Assembly: GCA_002404095.1 (NCBI GenBank)
Contig: DHJA01000231.1
Coordinates: 1-8,485, forward strand
Reading direction: 5' to 3'
DNA from: Planctomycetaceae bacterium UBA4732
GTDB taxonomy: Bacteria > Planctomycetota > Planctomycetia > Gemmatales > Gemmataceae
DNA: 8,485 nt
Within the stretch, counting starts at the first letter, position 1. Every line of letters begins with the position of its first letter. Below are positions 6,261-8,485 of the stretch, in pieces. The translations under genes were made by a program, and so were the position numbers. The notes beneath the pieces were generated by a model. That model worked only from the letters and a program-made list of their open reading frames with translations. It had not been told where the DNA came from and made no database searches.

Positions 6261-6482
6261 ATGGCTCACAAGAAAAAGCATACCGGCCCAGTGCCGCCCG
6301 GCAATCAGGCGCATACTGGGCCTTCCGGGGACACGGACCAAGTGCCTGAGAAGGATGGACAATCGCCTGCTGAGGTGACCTCCGCGCAAGAGCAGGATCC
6401 GAAGAGGCGGATCGGCCATTTCATCGGCAAAGGCGAACACCCGCTTCAGGAGCCGGGCGGCCGCAACCACAGCAAGAACTAA
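6261..6482 (+). CDS. Small hydrophilic protein of unknown function
   Basis: A 73-residue, highly polar protein with no hydrophobic segment, probably intrinsically disordered. The N-terminus is basic (MAHKKKH). TGP occurs twice (8-10, 19-21), an acidic/polar middle follows, and the C-terminal third contains QEQDPKRRIGHF (43-54) and GKGEHP (56-61), which has the look of a conserved motif although I cannot name a family. GAGG lies 7 bases upstream of ATG 6261, a proper ribosome-binding site, and the next possible overlapping genes are worse, which supports it as real despite its size. It follows the DUF2071 gene by 56 bases on the same strand and may share its transcript. It ends 32 bases from the 3' end of a convergent tRNA gene with no plus-strand terminator hairpin between them. 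Confidence 0.7.
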   Translation: MAHKKKHTGPVPPGNQAHTGPSGDTDQVPEKDGQSPAEVTSAQEQDPKRRIGHFIGKGEHPLQEPGGRNHSKN

Positions 6483-6508
6483 AACAGCGGCTGATCGCGA
6501 ATGAAGTG

Positions 6509-6515
6509 AAAAAAA
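6509..6515 (-). terminator. T-run directly after tRNA-Thr
   Basis: Seven T on the minus strand begin at the tRNA discriminator base and follow the 7-bp GC-rich acceptor stem. No separate terminator hairpin is present before the end of the convergent small gene, so this U-tract, with tRNA structure upstream, is the best candidate for ending tRNA transcription. Confidence 0.4.
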
Positions 6516-6586
6516 GCCGCCTCAGGGGGTTGAACCCTGGACCTATGCTTTACGAAAGCATCGCTCTACCACTGAGCTAAGGCGGC
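6515..6586 (-). tRNA. tRNA-Thr (anticodon CGT)
   Basis: A complete 72-base cloverleaf: acceptor GCCGCCT/AGGCGGC (7 perfect pairs), D-arm GCTC-AGTGGTA-GAGC, anticodon arm ATGCT-TTCGTAA-AGCAT with anticodon CGT (6554-6552), variable loop AGGTC, T-arm CAGGG-TTCAACC-CCCTG, discriminator T. It decodes ACG threonine codons. The 3' CCA is not encoded; the discriminator is the first of a run of seven T on the minus strand (6515-6509), so the terminator U-tract abuts the acceptor stem. A second, damaged tRNA-Thr(CGT)-like sequence lies about 45 bases upstream on the same strand. Confidence 0.95.
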
Positions 6587-6631
6587 ATTGGATAAAGACT
6601 TACGTCGTTTGGTCGTTTCTGGTTTCCTACT

Positions 6632-6703
6632 TAGTTTGCGTCCCGAACTCGTGGACAGCGGCCGCCATACGAAAGCAGTGCTATACCGTAGAGCTACATC
6701 GGC
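6632..6703 (-). pseudogene. Decayed tRNA-Thr (CGT)-like sequence
   Basis: Read on the minus strand from 6703: GCCGATG, TA, D-arm GCTC-TACGGTA-TAGC (one mismatched pair), anticodon arm CTGCT-TTCGTAT-GGCGG (five pairs including two or more G-U) with anticodon CGT at 6671-6669, then a poor T-arm GTCCA...GGGAC (four of five pairs, loop CGAGTTC instead of TTCRANY). The 3' acceptor (about GCAAACT) does not pair with GCCGATG. By my hand alignment about 29 of the first 42 positions match the intact tRNA at 6515-6586. The GCCGAT-TAGCTC opening is like that of common bacterial tRNA-Thr(CGT), for example E. coli thrW. It is therefore most likely a tRNA-Thr relic, not a working tRNA; a deliberately tRNA-like RNA is a remote alternative. 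Confidence 0.5.
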
Positions 6704-6716
6704 CTATTCATCTGAA

Positions 6717-6744
6717 AGGGAGGCCGGCGACGGCCGGCCTCCCT
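6717..6744 (-). terminator. Strong hairpin downstream of the membrane protein gene
   Basis: A perfect 12-bp stem, AGGGAGGCCGGC (6717-6728) with GCCGGCCTCCCT (6733-6744), closed by four bases. It starts 67 bases beyond the stop of the minus-strand gene 6811-8328. On that strand the stem ends in TTT and is followed by TCAG, a short T-tract, so it fits an intrinsic terminator or an extragenic palindrome serving as one. It also separates that gene from the tRNA-Thr pair. Confidence 0.6.
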
Positions 6745-6810
6745 CTCCTCGTCGCATTGTAAAGGAAGCGCACGGCCGCGACAACGCCAGCGGCGACAGA
6801 TCCCCAATGC

Positions 6811-8328
6811 TCAGGGTCTTCGATAGCCGATCGACTCCAGGAAATCCCGTGCGCTAACGATGCGCACGCCGTTGCTCCGCGCCTCGTCTTTGAGCTGCTT
6901 GATGCTGGCCGTCACTTCCGGTTTGGCGCCCGTTTCGTCTCCCAGGATTAGCAAGTCCGTCACCGACGACAGTTTGCCTTTGATGCTTGCGTCTGTTAGA
7001 TCCACGTGTCCGTCCACCACCGCATTCTGACGTTGCAAGAGCCTCTCGAACTCCTGCATGTCGTCTTGACCCTTGACGCCGTGCATATCAATTAGACCCG
7101 CGATTACGATGTGCTGGGGCGCGCCCGGATGGAATACTGGGTTGTACAGGAAATCGCCTTCAAGGATCGGATCCTTCATTGCGTCCTTCACACTCACGAT
7201 CTGGGCCTGTGACGAATGATCGCCCGTCACATTGATGATCTCCAGCGTACCTTTTGTGGCCGGCAGCGGTCTGCCGTCCGGGCCTCGTCCGTGGATGCTG
7301 AACGTCAACGGCGGCCGCACGTTGTCCGCCCTCCCCAGGTTGATGAACGGTTCCTTGCCGGAGCGGTCCATCTTCACGATCTTCCAGTCCGTCGGGATCG
7401 GCTTGCCGTCGGGTGGCACGTCCGTGTCGCGTTTCGCGGCTAGGTCAAAACGTTCTCTCATATCCTTGATCTTGGCGTTCAACTCCGTAATCAATTTTTC
7501 TTTCGCCGCCACTCCCTCCGCGACTTTCTTGGCTTTGTCGTCCCCGGCCTGCACCGCGGCGGCAGTGGCTTCGTTTGCCATCTTCAATTTGCCCTGCGTT
7601 TCCTCAACGGTTTTTTGAAGGCCCACAAGATCGGCGGTGTTTTTCATAGCCGCCGCCGCGATTTCTTTCGCGTAGTCCGCCTGGGCCTTCGCCTTCTCTT
7701 CGTCGGCCGTCTTCTTGGCGGTCTCCGCCTCATCCTTGGACCGCAGCGCCGCGGTCACTTGTTGATCGAAGTAGGCGCGCAGGTTCAACAAGCCTGTGTA
7801 AACATCCTCATAGGTGAACTTCGGCCGCTTAGTTTCCTTGTCCCAAGCCATCGTCCGGGGCTGGAGCGACCATGTCTTTGTCTTAGCGGCTTTGTCATCC
7901 GTGGCGACGGCGACGTCGTATTTCGTGCTTTCGACCTTTTTGATGAGGTTCGCCACGGCGGCGCGATCCGAGAACTCGCCATGGGAATCCTTGCCCCCCT
8001 GATTCTGGTCGAACTGATCGCGGTAAACCTTGAGGGTGGTATCGACCGTGGTGGGCGTCGCGGACTTGTCGGCGGCGTCCAAGGCCTTATCGAAACCTTC
8101 CGTCTGGCCGAGGTACGTCCGGTAGGTCCACGCCTGGAATTGATACCAGTCGCGCTGCAACTTCATGTCTTTATCACTGGCGACCGCGGTGGTCTTTTCG
8201 GTCGTCAAGGCGGCTTGCCCTGCGAAGCCGTAGTACGTCGCCACGCCGAGGCCGACGCTGAGGATGATGAAAAATACCAGAGTCACGACTAGGCCGGTGT
8301 TCGATTCCCGGCCGCGTTGCTTCGCCAT
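6811..8328 (-). CDS. Membrane-anchored coiled-coil protein with C-terminal BRCT-like region
   Basis: A 505-residue protein. A basic N-terminus (MAKQRGR) precedes one membrane helix (about 12-34), so it is probably an inner-membrane protein with its body outside the cytoplasm. Residues 50-175 form a polar region; about 180-298 is an Ala/Lys/Glu-rich coiled coil; 313-396 is beta-rich (FINLGRADNV, GTLEIINV, QAQIVSV, EGDFLYNPVF), recalling MreC and FlgT C-terminal barrels. Residues 405-505 read HIVIAGLID, then an FERLLQRQNAVVDGHV helix-strand, SVTDLLILG (454-463), a helix, and GVRIVSARDFLESIGY (487-502). That order resembles a BRCT domain (TDxLVxG...AxxxGVxIISxxxFL), although the hallmark tryptophan is absent. 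TM, coiled coil and beta domain in this order are MreC-like, but this is not MreC by sequence. Its role is unknown; an envelope scaffold is my inference. ATG 8328 has GAGG 8 bases upstream. No partner genes are adjacent; the promoter and terminator suggest it is transcribed alone. Confidence 0.82.
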   Translation of the reverse strand: MAKQRGRESNTGLVVTLVFFIILSVGLGVATYYGFAGQAALTTEKTTAVASDKDMKLQRDWYQFQAWTYRTYLGQTEGFDKALDAADKSATPTTVDTTLKVYRDQFDQNQGGKDSHGEFSDRAAVANLIKKVESTKYDVAVATDDKAAKTKTWSLQPRTMAWDKETKRPKFTYEDVYTGLLNLRAYFDQQVTAALRSKDEAETAKKTADEEKAKAQADYAKEIAAAAMKNTADLVGLQKTVEETQGKLKMANEATAAAVQAGDDKAKKVAEGVAAKEKLITELNAKIKDMRERFDLAAKRDTDVPPDGKPIPTDWKIVKMDRSGKEPFINLGRADNVRPPLTFSIHGRGPDGRPLPATKGTLEIINVTGDHSSQAQIVSVKDAMKDPILEGDFLYNPVFHPGAPQHIVIAGLIDMHGVKGQDDMQEFERLLQRQNAVVDGHVDLTDASIKGKLSSVTDLLILGDETGAKPEVTASIKQLKDEARSNGVRIVSARDFLESIGYRRP

Positions 8329-8418
8329 AGTTGCAACCTCACGAATGGAGGGTGAAAAGGTTCTGAAAGGGGTCGCCCGATGCGGGGCGTACGGCGCGCT
8401 ATTAACGGTCCCTATCTT

Positions 8419-8446
8419 AGTGTAAATGATTCGGGCGGGCTGTCAA
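8419..8446 (-). promoter_or_regulatory. Sigma70-like promoter for the coiled-coil membrane protein
   Basis: On the minus strand a perfect TTGACA (8446-8441) is followed after 16 bases by TACACT (8424-8419). Transcription would start near 8412, giving a leader of about 84 bases before ATG 8328. The leader contains a weak GC-rich hairpin around 8374-8389 and nothing recognisable as a riboswitch. This is the best promoter match in the window. Positions 8447-8485 show no gene I can support. Confidence 0.6.
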
Positions 8447-8485
8447 TTGAATCGGCGCGGCGGGTAGCGTCTCCGTTTGTCCCAT

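Noticed and set aside
6588..6857. 89-residue plus-strand open frame across the tRNA relic and hairpin
   Set aside because: It runs through structured RNA and terminator sequence, has no ribosome-binding site, and its product is low in hydrophobic content with no pattern.
7615..8292. 225-residue plus-strand open frame opposite the coiled-coil protein
   Set aside because: No ribosome-binding site and no recognisable domain; the minus-strand gene has a membrane helix, coiled coil, promoter and start site.

Overview
The window looks like a stretch of a GC-rich planctomycete chromosome, most likely of the Gemmata-related group. The evidence is a very large FG-GAP/IPT surface-type protein with a short basic N-terminus, a three-unit tryptophan-rich repeat protein that I associate with Gemmataceae, GC-rich palindromic repeats between genes, and a membrane-anchored coiled-coil protein of planctomycete style. 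This placement is inference from gene style; no marker gene is present.

Layout. Positions 46-747 (-) encode a 233-residue protein made almost entirely of three gap-free repeats of 74 residues. It is preceded by a perfect 33-bp inverted repeat (806-896) that also forms the last codons and the stop of the next gene, a dienelactone hydrolase-family enzyme (876-1643, -). A divergent promoter region (1644-1851) separates that enzyme from a giant seven-blade FG-GAP propeller protein (1910-5383, +). The apparent true N-terminus of the latter (ATG 1852, with a good ribosome-binding site) lies in another frame, so the gene seems frameshifted or rearranged at its 5' end. It is followed by a DUF2071 (YqjF-like) protein (5455-6204, +), which may be translated from a leaderless mRNA, and by a small hydrophilic protein (6261-6482, +).

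Facing these is a tRNA-Thr(CGT) gene (6515-6586, -). Just upstream of it on the same strand is what appears to be a decayed tRNA-Thr(CGT) copy (about 6632-6703). A strong 12-bp hairpin (6717-6744) follows the last gene (6811-8328, -). That gene encodes a single-pass membrane protein with a coiled coil, a beta-rich MreC/FlgT-like segment and a C-terminal region with a BRCT-like pattern. It has a good sigma70-type promoter at 8419-8446.

The genes do not form an obvious pathway; this is a mosaic of singly transcribed housekeeping, envelope and unknown genes. I see no mobile element, CRISPR array or defence cassette. The points most worth a second look are the tRNA-Thr relic beside an intact tRNA with the same anticodon, the exact 74-residue triplicate protein, the palindrome that supplies a gene's stop codon, the broken 5' end of the FG-GAP gene, and the possible BRCT-like domain on an envelope protein.
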